Assembly: GCA_033557465.1 (NCBI GenBank)
Contig: CM066037.1
Location: 513,786,686-513,850,685 of the forward strand
DNA length: 64,000 bases
Source: Ichthyophis bannanicus
Lineage: Eukaryota > Chordata > Amphibia > Gymnophiona > Ichthyophiidae
Direction of reading: 5' to 3'
The notes beneath the pieces were generated by a model. It had not been told where the DNA came from, did not search any database, and worked only from the letters and a program-made list of their open reading frames with translations. Made by a program: the position numbers and the translations under genes. Within the stretch, counting starts at the first letter, position 1, and every line of letters starts with the position of its first letter. Below, piece after piece: positions 12,150-20,181 of this stretch.

Positions 12150-12400
12150 CCTCATTGCTGGCTGATATGAGAAAAGCAGATAGTGTAGCTGGGTTTAAAA
12201 AAGTTTTGGACAAATTCCAGGAGGAAGAGTCCATAAACAATTAATGTAGTCCAACCAAAAACCACTGGTTATCCCTGGAGATAAGTATCATGGAACTATT
12301 TTTGGTATTTGTCAAATACATGTGGACCTGGATTGACCACTGTCAACAGGAGAGTTGGCTGAATGGACTTGGCAGTTCTTAAGTTCTTATTCATGTGTTG
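12150..12400 (+). repeat. CR1/jockey-like LINE 3' tail
   Basis: It contains 'GCTGGGTTTAAAAAAGTTTTGGACAA' (translates as a GFKKVLDKF-type end), 'AGGAAGAGTCCATAAACA' and 'GGACTTGGCAGTTCTTAAGTTCTTAT'. Comparable tails lie at 22380-22545, 33320-33600 (minus) and 58930-59440. It is a 5'-truncated copy. Confidence 0.7.
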
Positions 12401-12784
12401 TACTGTCATTTAGAAAAATATTTTGTTACCATAGAAAATTAATTTTGAATAAAATTTGTCCTGTTATTTTAAATTTTATGATATTACTAGGGACAAGTTG
12501 TGGTTTGTGGTGGGGTTATTAAAAATACTGATTGGGGCAGGGAGGTTGCAATGATTGATTGTCTTGGGGGGAGGGGGTGGAGATTGTGCGAAGAATAAAA
12601 AATTTGGCATACTTTTTTCTGTGCAGAATTCTCAACTTAAGACTTGGCTCCTCCCTAGATCAGGCCTGACACTGCCAGCTTTCTCCCTCTTCAAGCTCAA
12701 CCCTTCCCATATTCCTCTGTTAACTCTTTCTCTCAATTTTTGTCCTGCCTCTGCTCCTTGTGAAAGAGTACAATACCATGATTT

Positions 12785-12788
12785 ATGC
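12785..12788. repeat. ATGC target-site duplication, left
   Basis: ATGC directly precedes the LTR terminus TGTGACG and is repeated at 20178-20181 directly after the other terminus TGTCACA. A 4-bp duplication fits Ty3/Gypsy or retroviral-type integration. Confidence 0.9.
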
Positions 12789-12940
12789 TGTGACGCCTCG
12801 TCTTACCAATTACACCAACTTGTGACGCAGTGTATTTGGTTACAGCGTCGTATATGTTACTTTGTGTGACGCTTCGTCTTACCAATTACACCAACTTGTG
12901 ACGCAGTGTATTTGGTTACAGCGTCGTATATGTTACTTTG
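12789..12940 (-). repeat. 76-bp tandem repeat, two units
   Basis: The units are 12789-12864 and 12865-12940, read on the plus strand from TGTGACGC to TTACTTTG. The outer unit has GCCTCG where the inner one has GCTTCG. Each unit ends, in element orientation, with the same CGTCACA as the LTR itself. The other LTR has three units. Confidence 0.97.
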
Positions 12941-14529
12941 TTATCGCTGTTCTCTGGTTGAGCAAAATTGTAGTTGTAGGCCCAGTGATCACAGCCAAAG
13001 CAATTTGAAGGTAAACAATAGGTTTATTGTTCCCAGCAGGTTTTCTTCACCCCAGAACAGATATTTAAGGATAACAACATGAATAAAGCAAATAAAGTCC
13101 TGTACAAATGTTCCCTGATACTTCTCAGGTTACTGTAGTCCAAAACAACTGTAGACTTTCTTAACAGCGATACTCATTCAAGGCATTCAATAAAGAACTT
13201 CCAACAAGCGTGGTTTTCCTGTTCCACCTTCACATGGATAATTCACTTCAAGCCTTAGAATTATGCACTTCACTAGTATCAGCAGTCAGACAACTTCCTG
13301 TCTGTACTTTAAACTCTATTCTCTACATGCTTTTAAAACAGCCTTAAAACATTGCTTCTGTTTAAGCTGTACATTTAAAAGTCACACTGGCAAATCCCGC
13401 ATTCCATCTCAGAGCTACTGTGATCAGACAATGGGATGTCAGTTTGCATGGATTCTTCGTCGCTGAGTTGAGCTCCTTGGCTATCTGGCCTATTCGAGTC
13501 TAGGGCTCTTAAATGGTGGAGAAGATCTTGTATCTGCTTTTCTCCCCTCTCACTGCCTGTCCTGCAGTCTTGTAAGGATATTTGTTTATTCAGCCTCTTA
13601 AAGAGCTGGGCATAAGGATTTCTTCCTTCTTCCTTTTTCCTGTACCTTATTCCCTGTTGAGGAACTACGTGTTTCTTGTAACTAGGCTTTTCAGGGACTC
13701 TACCTATCTCCCATTCTTCCAGCTCAGTATCTGTGCTTGAATCACGCTGCTGCCAATTATGAGCTAGCTGACGTGCACCTGTGCTGGCTTCTAGCTTACA
13801 AGTTCTACCACGTTCACTGCCAATATTGCAAGGTAAACTATCAGGGGAACTACTTCTGTCTCTTTCAGACACAGGCTCTATGTTCTGTTTAAAAGGCTTA
13901 TAAGTTTTTCTGACCTGGTTCAGCTTTTCTTGAGGGCAATCCCTTCCTGGGAGGATTCTCGGCTGTTTCCCCAGAGACGTGGCTCTCTCTCTGCAAGGTG
14001 GCTGGCAATGGTCCAGGAAATTGGATCCCAGCTGGTCACGCTTGCTCTGAGCTCGGCCCCTCTTGGGTAAGGATTCTGTATCTGTTCCTCTGCCAAGAAT
14101 GCCTGACTCCAAGGCTGTATCTGCACTCCTGGAGTCCCCTTTTTCTGGCTTTGCCAAAGGTAAGTTCCTATTTTGCCTTTTTCCTTCCTCCTGTAGCTCT
14201 CTGCGTTCCTCGTGTGATCTCCTCTCTGATCCAGCTGATCTTGCTGATCCTGCTGATCGGGCTGATCCGGCTCCTCCTCCTGAACCTACCACTTCCTGGT
14301 TAAGTGGAGTGGTTTGTCCAATCAGGTGAGAGTCCACCCCTTTCCCTGGTTGGCTAGCTCTCCCTGTCAACCTAGAGCTAGGGTGTGGCTCCCTTTCTTT
14401 TCTCTCCTGCCCTGCAACTCTGTGCGCTGAGGTTTTAACCGTCAGCTGCCCTGTATTCCTGGCAGGTTCAGAGGAAAAAGTTTGTTTAAAAGCCTTTTTC
14501 TTGTGCTCTGACAGCTCTGCCTTGTCACA
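12789..14529 (-). repeat. 3' LTR (1741 bp)
   Basis: In element orientation it starts TGTGACAAGG at 14529 and ends CGTCACA at 12789. About the first two thirds (14529-13375) are the in-frame continuation of pol. The following non-coding part holds an AATAAA polyadenylation signal on the minus strand (13023-13028), then about 80 bp, then two 76-bp tandem units (12865-12940 and 12789-12864) up to the LTR end. TATA-like TTTTAAA and GTTTAAAG words lie just after the stop codon, but no promoter can be assigned with confidence. Confidence 0.95.
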
Positions 14530-16737
14530 CAACCCCCCATTTAAGATATTCCGTGCTGTCTGAAAACTTTCAGAACAGCCCGGAATCCTTGAAAGGGCGT
14601 CCGCATTAAGGTGCAGCTTACCCGGCCGATGCTCTATCCGAAACTCATAGGCCTGTAGAGCCATGTACCACCGGGTAAGGCGGGGATTGTGGTCTTTCAT
14701 GGATGACAGCCATTTTAAAGGAGCATGGTCTGTCACCAAGGTAAAGCGACGGCCTGTTAAGTAAAATCTGAGGGCCTCTATAGCCCATCGGATTGCCAGG
14801 CACTCCCTTTCCACTGTTGAATATCTTTGTTCCGCAGGTGCTAGTTTCCTGCTAAGGAACATTAGAGGGTGCTCTACCCCCTCCTGTTTTTGGGACAGGA
14901 CTGCGCCTAGCCCTACATCAGAGGCGTCGGTCTGCAAAATGAAGTCCTTCTTAAAATCTACCCCTCTTAAAACCGGGGCTGCACATAAGCGCTCCTTTAG
15001 ATGCGCGAAGGCTCTTTCTGCAGTTGAGGTCCACTGAATTTGATTAGGGGCATTTTTCCGAAGCATATCGGTAAGAGGCGCACTTTCGCTAGCAAACTGG
15101 GGTAGGAATCGCCTATAGTACCCTATTAGGCCCAAAAAGCTTCTGAGCTGCTTTTTGGTCTTTGGTAGTGGAAAATTCTGCACGCTCACTACTTTGTCCA
15201 TAAGTGGCTTCACTATTCCCCTGCCCACTAAATGTCCCAGGTATTTGACTTCCTTACCTCCAAAAAGACATTTGGCAGGATTCAGGGTAAGGCCAGCCTT
15301 CCTCATCCCCCTTAGTACCGCCCGTATCTGCGCTAGATGAAGGTCCCAACTATCGCTGTGGATGATTACATCGTCCATATATGCTAAGGCGTAAGAGCGA
15401 TGCGGGCGCAGGACTATATCTATTAATCGCTGGCATGTCGCGGCTGCCCCGTGTAGCCCAAAAGGCATACGGCGGAACTGATAAAGACCAAGGGGTGTGC
15501 TGAAGGCTGTTTTTGGCTTAGATTCCCTGGTAAGGGGAATCTGCCAATACCCCTTGGTCATATCCAGCGTGGTAAGATACTTGGCCCGCCCTAGCTGGTC
15601 CAATAGCTCCTCTATCCGAGGTAGAGGGTAACTATCAAATCTGGATATGGTGTTTACTTTCCTGAAATCTATACAGAATCTGATCGTGCCATCTGGTTTT
15701 GGCACCATAACCACAGGACTGTTCCAGGGACTAACTGACTCCTCAATTATTCCCATTTGGAGCATCTCTTGCACCTGTTTTATTACCTCCTGACGTTTAG
15801 CCTCCGGCAACCTATAGGGTCGCTGTCGGACTACTTCGCCAGGAGGGGTCACTACCTCGTGGGCTACCAATTGGGTTTCACCTGGCATGGGAGTGAGTAC
15901 ATCGGAAAAACCTCTTAATAGTTTCCGCAGGGCCTGCTGTTGATCCCAGGAGAGCTCTTCTCCTATCCTGGGAACAAGTTTTTCCCTACACTGTGCTAGC
16001 TGGGGTCCGAGGTCCATTTCCATCGTCTCGCCCTCGGTACCATCCGCCACCCCCATTAAAACAGCGCGGCCAGTGGACCCAAATGCTCCTGAGCCCCTTA
16101 TAGTGGTGCTTAACTCCATGGCTTCTTCTATAGGGGGAAAGCCAACTCTTTCCATGATGAGTTGAGCTATCCTATCCCCTATGGATACTCTGAAATCTTT
16201 TCTAGAGAAATTTAGAAGTAGGACCTTGACCACCCCTCTAAAGTCAGGGTCTATCACCCCGGCACCTACATCGATACTATCCTTTACGGCCAGCCCAGAT
16301 CGTGGGGCGATCCGGCCATAGCAACCGGGTGGTATTTCTAGTTGGATACCGGTTTCTACCAGAGCCCTTCCCTGCCTTGGGACAATAGTGTCCTCTGCAC
16401 TATATATGTCAAATCCGGCAGCATTCTCTGTGGCTCTCTTGGGGATCCTGGCATTAGGGGTGACCCGACAACATTTTAGGATAAAGGTATTTTTCTTAGT
16501 GGGAGGATGCGAGATAGAAGCTTTCTTCTTAGCTGGCTTCTCTTGGGGCTTTGCAAACAGTGGGGCTGGTACTATCCCTAACCTGTATTTTCTCCCTTGA
16601 GAGGATGATGTATGTCTTTCCCTCGTCTCCCTCTCTCTAAGCTCTTTATCCACCTTTTGACGCTTTGGGACTATGGCCTCAGCGGTAGCAGCTAGCCCCT
16701 GGACTAGGCTCTTCCTTAAACTGTGGACTATTCCTAC
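13375..16737 (-). CDS. pol: Pol: dUTPase-reverse transcriptase-RNase H with LTR-encoded C-terminus
   Basis: The open frame runs from 16737 and overlaps the end of gag by about 59 nt in the +1 frame, so expression by +1 frameshifting is likely. Numbering from the GTG at 16653 gives 1092 residues. Residues ~66-196 are a dUTPase with all five motifs: AGFDIYSAED (79), APRSGLA (116), GAGVIDPDFRG (130), GDRIAQLI (159) and RGSGAFGSTG (186). Residues ~285-490 are a Ty3/Gypsy-type reverse transcriptase with LDMTKGYWQ (D364) and YMDD (425-428). Residues ~545-690 are RNase H with TDASD (D576), VEREC (E615/E617), TDHAPL (D642) and ADALSR. Cysteine 709 is the first codon of the 3' LTR, and residues 709-1092 lie wholly inside it. 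That part is hydrophilic and serine/arginine/glutamate-rich, with GSARSAGSARSAGSERR-type repeats and a terminal CGICQC. Integrase motifs (HHCC, DD35E) are absent before, between and after these domains. Confidence 0.93.
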   Translation of the reverse strand, partial: VGIVHSLRKSLVQGLAATAEAIVPKRQKVDKELRERETRERHTSSSQGRKYRLGIVPAPLFAKPQEKPAKKKASISHPPTKKNTFILKCCRVTPNARIPKRATENAAGFDIYSAEDTIVPRQGRALVETGIQLEIPPGCYGRIAPRSGLAVKDSIDVGAGVIDPDFRGVVKVLLLNFSRKDFRVSIGDRIAQLIMERVGFPPIEEAMELSTTIRGSGAFGSTGRAVLMGVADGTEGETMEMDLGPQLAQCREKLVPRIGEELSWDQQQALRKLLRGFSDVLTPMPGETQLVAHEVVTPPGEVVRQRPYRLPEAKRQEVIKQVQEMLQMGIIEESVSPWNSPVVMVPKPDGTIRFCIDFRKVNTISRFDSYPLPRIEELLDQLGRAKYLTTLDMTKGYWQIPLTRESKPKTAFSTPLGLYQFRRMPFGLHGAAATCQRLIDIVLRPHRSYALAYMDDVIIHSDSWDLHLAQIRAVLRGMRKAGLTLNPAKCLFGGKEVKYLGHLVGRGIVKPLMDKVVSVQNFPLPKTKKQLRSFLGLIGYYRRFLPQFASESAPLTDMLRKNAPNQIQWTSTAERAFAHLKERLCAAPVLRGVDFKKDFILQTDASDVGLGAVLSQKQEGVEHPLMFLSRKLAPAEQRYSTVERECLAIRWAIEALRFYLTGRRFTLVTDHAPLKWLSSMKDHNPRLTRWYMALQAYEFRIEHRPGKLHLNADALSRIPGCSESFQTARNILNGGLCDKAELSEHKKKAFKQTFSSEPARNTGQLTVKTSAHRVAGQERKEREPHPSSRLTGRASQPGKGVDSHLIGQTTPLNQEVVGSGGGAGSARSAGSARSAGSERRSHEERRELQEEGKRQNRNLPLAKPEKGDSRSADTALESGILGRGTDTESLPKRGRAQSKRDQLGSNFLDHCQPPCRERATSLGKQPRILPGRDCPQEKLNQVRKTYKPFKQNIEPVSERDRSSSPDSLPCNIGSERGRTCKLEASTGARQLAHNWQQRDSSTDTELEEWEIGRVPEKPSYKKHVVPQQGIRYRKKEEGRNPYAQLFKRLNKQISLQDCRTGSERGEKQIQDLLHHLRALDSNRPDSQGAQLSDEESMQTDIPLSDHSSSEMECGICQCDF
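14530..14545 (-). promoter_or_regulatory. polypurine tract next to the 3' LTR
   Basis: On the minus strand AAATGGGGGGTTG directly precedes the LTR start TGTGAC. A short G-rich purine tract here is where plus-strand DNA synthesis is primed in LTR elements. It lies inside the pol reading frame (residues ~703-708). Confidence 0.7.
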
Positions 16738-17947
16738 CTAGAACTAAGGAATAGGGTAAGTTAGGCACCACCACTACTGGGATATCTTTCTTTACCCCTA
16801 GACCGTCCACCACTACTGTGTGCACCGGATAAGGCCTATCCGCACCGTGTATACAGCGAATTTTAATCTTTCCTTCAGGGTGTCTTTCTGGGCACTCATC
16901 CGGGGTTCCTATCTCATTCCAGAATTTCTCTGAGACCATTGACTGGTCAGCGCCAGAATCTAACAGCGCTTCAATCTGGACGTTGTTAACCGTGACTGCT
17001 AATAAAAATCCCTCCCCCACCTTCTTGGAAGGAGTAGTCACTAGTGCTAGCTTAGCCTTACAATTTCTTCTCAGGTGTCCCTGTTGACCGCAAGAAAAAC
17101 ATTTACGTTCTTCCCACCCAGTTTTAAACAAGGGCTTCTTAGATGGACATTCTCCCACCATAGTTCTTCCCTTTGTTACTGGCATTCTCAGGACTGACTG
17201 CTCTGAAACACCCATCCCCCGCTGTCTTATTGCCTCTGCCGCAAAGAAGCGATCGGCTAGCGTGATGGCATCTTTAGTGCTTCTACAGTCCTGTAGAACC
17301 AAGAAAGATTGTACTTCTTTAGGGACTGCCTCCAGAAATTGTTCTAGTACAATATCATCCATGATAGTGTCAAGGCTCCTGTTACTTGGTGAAAGCCATT
17401 TATGCACTAACGCTTTAATTCTATGGCATAAAGCCTGTGGTGACTCGCCCGGGTTTAATTTGCACCCTCTTAAACGGCGACGGTACACCACCGGTGTTAG
17501 GCCCAGCCTTTCTCTTATGGCTTTGACCACAGCGTCATAATCAGTAGCCAGATCATTGGGCATCTCTCTATATGTTGTTAATGCTTCTCCCGTTAGGGTA
17601 GTAGCAAATCTGATGACCCAATGCTCTTTTGGCCATCCGCTCATGATAGCAATGCGTTCAAAGACTTCGATATGGTCATCTATATCGACTTCTTTAGACA
17701 TTGGTCCTAATGACCACATTCCTTGACCACACTGTCCAAGTCCTGCATTAGTTCCTAATGAACTAGAAACAGTTCTCAGTACTTGAGTCGTCTCCTTTTG
17801 TTCTCCAATCCATGAAGTCAGCAGATCCATCACCGGCTTCTGCTGCGCCTGGAACATCTCCGCCATGCGTTCCTGTGTCTGCGCTGCTCTCGCCTCCTGC
17901 TGCTGGAACCTCTCCGCTACCCACGACATCAGGTGTGCGGGCTCCAT
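16679..17947 (-). CDS. gag: Gag-protease polyprotein
   Basis: The chosen start is the ATG at 17947 (MEPAHLMSWVAERF); the frame is open further upstream but only with non-ATG codons. The product is 422 residues. Residues ~10-50 are a glutamine-rich helix. Residues ~88-240 are capsid-like, and ~150-235 (YRRRLRGCKLNPGESPQALC, then WLSP, then DDIVLEQFLEAVP) match the layout of vertebrate SCAN domains. A CCHC nucleic-acid knuckle CFSCGQQGHLRRNC is at 283-296. An aspartic protease follows with ALLDSGADQS (327-336) and a distal LVLGRN. The stop is TGA at 16679-16681. Gag would form the particle, and the protease would cleave Gag and the frameshifted Pol. Confidence 0.93.
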   Translation of the reverse strand: MEPAHLMSWVAERFQQQEARAAQTQERMAEMFQAQQKPVMDLLTSWIGEQKETTQVLRTVSSSLGTNAGLGQCGQGMWSLGPMSKEVDIDDHIEVFERIAIMSGWPKEHWVIRFATTLTGEALTTYREMPNDLATDYDAVVKAIRERLGLTPVVYRRRLRGCKLNPGESPQALCHRIKALVHKWLSPSNRSLDTIMDDIVLEQFLEAVPKEVQSFLVLQDCRSTKDAITLADRFFAAEAIRQRGMGVSEQSVLRMPVTKGRTMVGECPSKKPLFKTGWEERKCFSCGQQGHLRRNCKAKLALVTTPSKKVGEGFLLAVTVNNVQIEALLDSGADQSMVSEKFWNEIGTPDECPERHPEGKIKIRCIHGADRPYPVHTVVVDGLGVKKDIPVVVVPNLPYSLVLGRNSPQFKEEPSPGASCYR

Positions 17948-18338
17948 CCCGTTGTTGCTGAAATGACACAAAAGAAAACACACCAAGTGCGGCACCAATA
18001 CACTCGCACCTGCCTAGCTCCCGGCTTATGTCTGCTTTACCCTCCCCCCTTGTAGCAGTATCCTTATACAAGCCTTCCCAGCTACTGGTTACCTGCTACA
18101 AGTGGAGAGTCTTGCTCATCAGGATACGCTGGTGCTGGCACAGGAACTCTGGTCCGGCTTCACCGCTCTTGCGCTCCTAACTGCTCTCGCAGATCCGTCA
18201 GCTCTTCCTTCAGGCACTTTCCTTTTGTATTTGGGTTTTTTTTTTTTTTTTTTTCAAGCTTGCACGAGGTTTATTCTCTCCTCAGGACTTCAACTGTTGG
18301 GGTTAGTATATCCTCCTTTCTGGACAGAGTGTTGAAAA
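17948..18338 (-). other. 5' untranslated leader of the LTR element
   Basis: About 390 bp separate the primer-binding-like site from gag. It contains a pure T run on the plus strand at 18236-18254 (a run of A in the transcript). No splice site or second gene is evident. Confidence 0.7.
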
Positions 18339-18356
18339 ATCCTCAAAACTACGCCA
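18339..18356 (-). promoter_or_regulatory. primer-binding-like site
   Basis: Four bases after the 5' LTR end, the minus strand reads TGGCGTAGTTTTGAGGAT. TGG is the complement of the CCA of a tRNA, and TGGCGTAGT plus AGGAT resemble the complement of a tRNA-Ser 3' end, with mismatches between. The tRNA assignment is tentative. Confidence 0.6.
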
Positions 18357-18360
18357 ATAA

Positions 18361-18588
18361 TGTGACGCCTCGTCTTACCAATTACACCAACTTGTGACGC
18401 AGTGTATTTGGTTACAGCGTCGTATATGTTACTTTGTGTGACGCTTCGTCTTACCAATTACACCAACTTGTGACGCAGTGTATTTGGTTACAGCGTCGTA
18501 TATGTTACTTTGTGTGACGCTTCGTCTTACCAATTACACCAACTTGTGACGCAGTGTATTTGGTTACAGCGTCGTATATGTTACTTTG
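18361..18588 (-). repeat. 76-bp tandem repeat, three units
   Basis: The units are 18361-18436, 18437-18512 and 18513-18588. The outermost has GCCTCG and the two inner ones GCTTCG, the same pattern as in the other LTR. The extra unit accounts exactly for the 76-bp LTR length difference. Confidence 0.97.
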
Positions 18589-19022
18589 TTATCGCTGTTC
18601 TCTGGTTGAGCAAAATTGTAGTTGTAGGCCCAGTGATCACAGCCAAAGCAATTTGAAGGTAAACAATAGGTTTATTGTTCCCAGCAGGTTTTCTTCACCC
18701 CAGAACAGATATTTAAGGATAACAACATGAATAAAGCAAATAAAGTCCTGTACAAATGTTCCCTGATACTTCTCAGGTTACTGTAGTCCAAAACAACTGT
18801 AGACTTTCTTAACAGCGATACTCATTCAAGGCATTCAATAAAGAACTTCCAACAAGCGTGGTTTTCCTGTTCCACCTTCACATGGATAATTCACTTCAAG
18901 CCTTAGAATTATGCACTTCACTAGTATCAGCAGTCAGACAACTTCCTGTCTGTACTTTAAACTCTATTCTCTACATGCTTTTAAAACAGCCTTAAAACAT
19001 TGCTTCTGTTTAAGCTGTACAT

Positions 19023-20177
19023 TTAAAAGTCACACTGGCAAATCCCGCATTCCATCTCAGAGCTACTGTGATCAGACAATGGGATGTCAGTTTGCATGGA
19101 TTCTTCGTCGCTGAGTTGAGCTCCTTGGCTATCTGGCCTATTCGAGTCTAGGGCTCTTAAATGGTGGAGAAGATCTTGTATCTGCTTTTCTCCCCTCTCA
19201 CTGCCTGTCCTGCAGTCTTGTAAGGATATTTGTTTATTCAGCCTCTTAAAGAGCTGGGCATAAGGATTTCTTCCTTCTTCCTTTTTCCTGTACCTTATTC
19301 CCTGTTGAGGAACTACGTGTTTCTTGTAACTAGGCTTTTCAGGGACTCTACCTATCTCCCATTCTTCCAGCTCAGTATCTGTGCTTGAATCACGCTGCTG
19401 CCAATTATGAGCTAGCTGACGTGCACCTGTGCTGGCTTCTAGCTTACAAGTTCTACCACGTTCACTGCCAATATTGCAAGGTAAACTATCAGGGGAACTA
19501 CTTCTGTCTCTTTCAGACACAGGCTCTATGTTCTGTTTAAAAGGCTTATAAGTTTTTCTGACCTGGTTCAGCTTTTCTTGAGGGCAATCCCTTCCTGGGA
19601 GGATTCTCGGCTGTTTCCCCAGAGACGTGGCTCTCTCTCTGCAAGGTGGCTGGCAATGGTCCAGGAAATTGGATCCCAGCTGGTCACGCTTGCTCTGAGC
19701 TCGGCCCCTCTTGGGTAAGGATTCTGTATCTGTTCCTCTGCCAAGAATGCCTGACTCCAAGGCTGTATCTGCATTCCTGGAGTCCCCTTTTTCTGGCTTT
19801 GCCAAAGGTAAGTTCCTATTTTGCCTTTTTCCTTCCTCCTGTAGCTCTCTGCGTTCCTCGTGTGATCTCCTCTCTGATCCAGCTGATCTTGCTGATCCTG
19901 CTGATCGGGCTGATCCGGCTCCTCCTCCTGAACCTACCACTTCCTGGTTAAGTGGAGTGGTTTGTCCAATCAGGTGAGAGTCCACCCCTTTCCCTGGTTG
20001 GCTAGCTCTCCCTGTCAACCTAGAGCTAGGGTGTGGCTCCCTTTCTTTTCTCTCCTGCCCTGCAACTCTGTGCGCTGAGGTTTTAACCGTCAGCTGCCCT
20101 GTATTCCTGGCAGGTTCAGAGGAAAAAGTTTGTTTAAAAGCCTTTTTCTTGTGCTCTGACAGCTCTGCCTTGTCACA
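19023..20177 (-). CDS. LTR-borne reading frame, 5' LTR copy
   Basis: The frame open across the 3' LTR is equally open here, from the LTR start (CDKAELSEHKKKAF) to the same stop, 384 codons. It differs from the pol tail at one residue (N for S in GDSR(S/N)ADT). It has no ATG at its start inside the LTR and lies upstream of any likely promoter, so this copy is probably not translated as such. Its integrity mainly reflects its recent copying from the 3' LTR. Function is unknown; it is charged, low-complexity and ends in a CxxC pair. Confidence 0.5.
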   Translation of the reverse strand, partial: CDKAELSEHKKKAFKQTFSSEPARNTGQLTVKTSAHRVAGQERKEREPHPSSRLTGRASQPGKGVDSHLIGQTTPLNQEVVGSGGGAGSARSAGSARSAGSERRSHEERRELQEEGKRQNRNLPLAKPEKGDSRNADTALESGILGRGTDTESLPKRGRAQSKRDQLGSNFLDHCQPPCRERATSLGKQPRILPGRDCPQEKLNQVRKTYKPFKQNIEPVSERDRSSSPDSLPCNIGSERGRTCKLEASTGARQLAHNWQQRDSSTDTELEEWEIGRVPEKPSYKKHVVPQQGIRYRKKEEGRNPYAQLFKRLNKQISLQDCRTGSERGEKQIQDLLHHLRALDSNRPDSQGAQLSDEESMQTDIPLSDHSSSEMECGICQCDF

Positions 20178-20181
20178 ATGC
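20178..20181. repeat. ATGC target-site duplication, right
   Basis: ATGC directly after TGTCACA repeats the four bases at 12785-12788. Confidence 0.9.

Larger units (their letters stand above)
12789..20177 (-). mobile_element. complete Ty3/Gypsy-type LTR retroelement without integrase
   Basis: The 7389-bp element is oriented right to left. It consists of the 5' LTR (18361-20177), a primer-binding-like site, gag-protease (17947-16679), dUTPase-RT-RNase H (16737-13375) and the 3' LTR (12789-14529). Both LTRs begin TG and end CA, with the extended inverted ends TGTGAC/GTCACA, and the element is flanked by ATGC duplications. The LTRs differ by one seen base (14126 versus 19774) and one 76-bp repeat unit, so the insertion is very recent. 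Both large frames are intact. The SCAN-like Gag suggests kinship with Gmr1-like Gypsy elements, from which vertebrate SCAN domains are thought to derive. No envelope or integrase is encoded, so mobility would need integrase from another element. Confidence 0.95.
18361..20177 (-). repeat. 5' LTR (1817 bp)
   Basis: It matches the 3' LTR base for base as far as I compared, apart from T at 19774 for C at 14126 and one extra 76-bp unit. It starts TGTGACAAGG at 20177 and ends CGTCACA at 18361. The AATAAA signal is at 18671-18676 on the minus strand. The ATGC duplication follows at 20178-20181. Confidence 0.95.

Noticed and set aside
13998..14329. Plus-strand leucine-rich frames inside the LTR (also at 19646-19977)
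   Set aside because: They are opposite-strand shadows of the serine/arginine-rich pol tail; the repeats GATCC/GCTGAT give leucine/isoleucine in antisense.
13375..16737. Integrase hidden in the pol frame
   Set aside because: Residues 1-65 are basic and motif-free, 66-196 are dUTPase, 197-284 link to RT, 285-690 are RT-RNase H, and 709-1092 are low-complexity with no HHCC or D,D35E pattern.
12789..20177. Tandem segmental duplication or assembly duplication of the 1.7-kb block
   Set aside because: The blocks have TG...CA ends, enclose gag-pol with a purine tract and a primer-like site, and are bounded by ATGC duplications, so they are LTRs.
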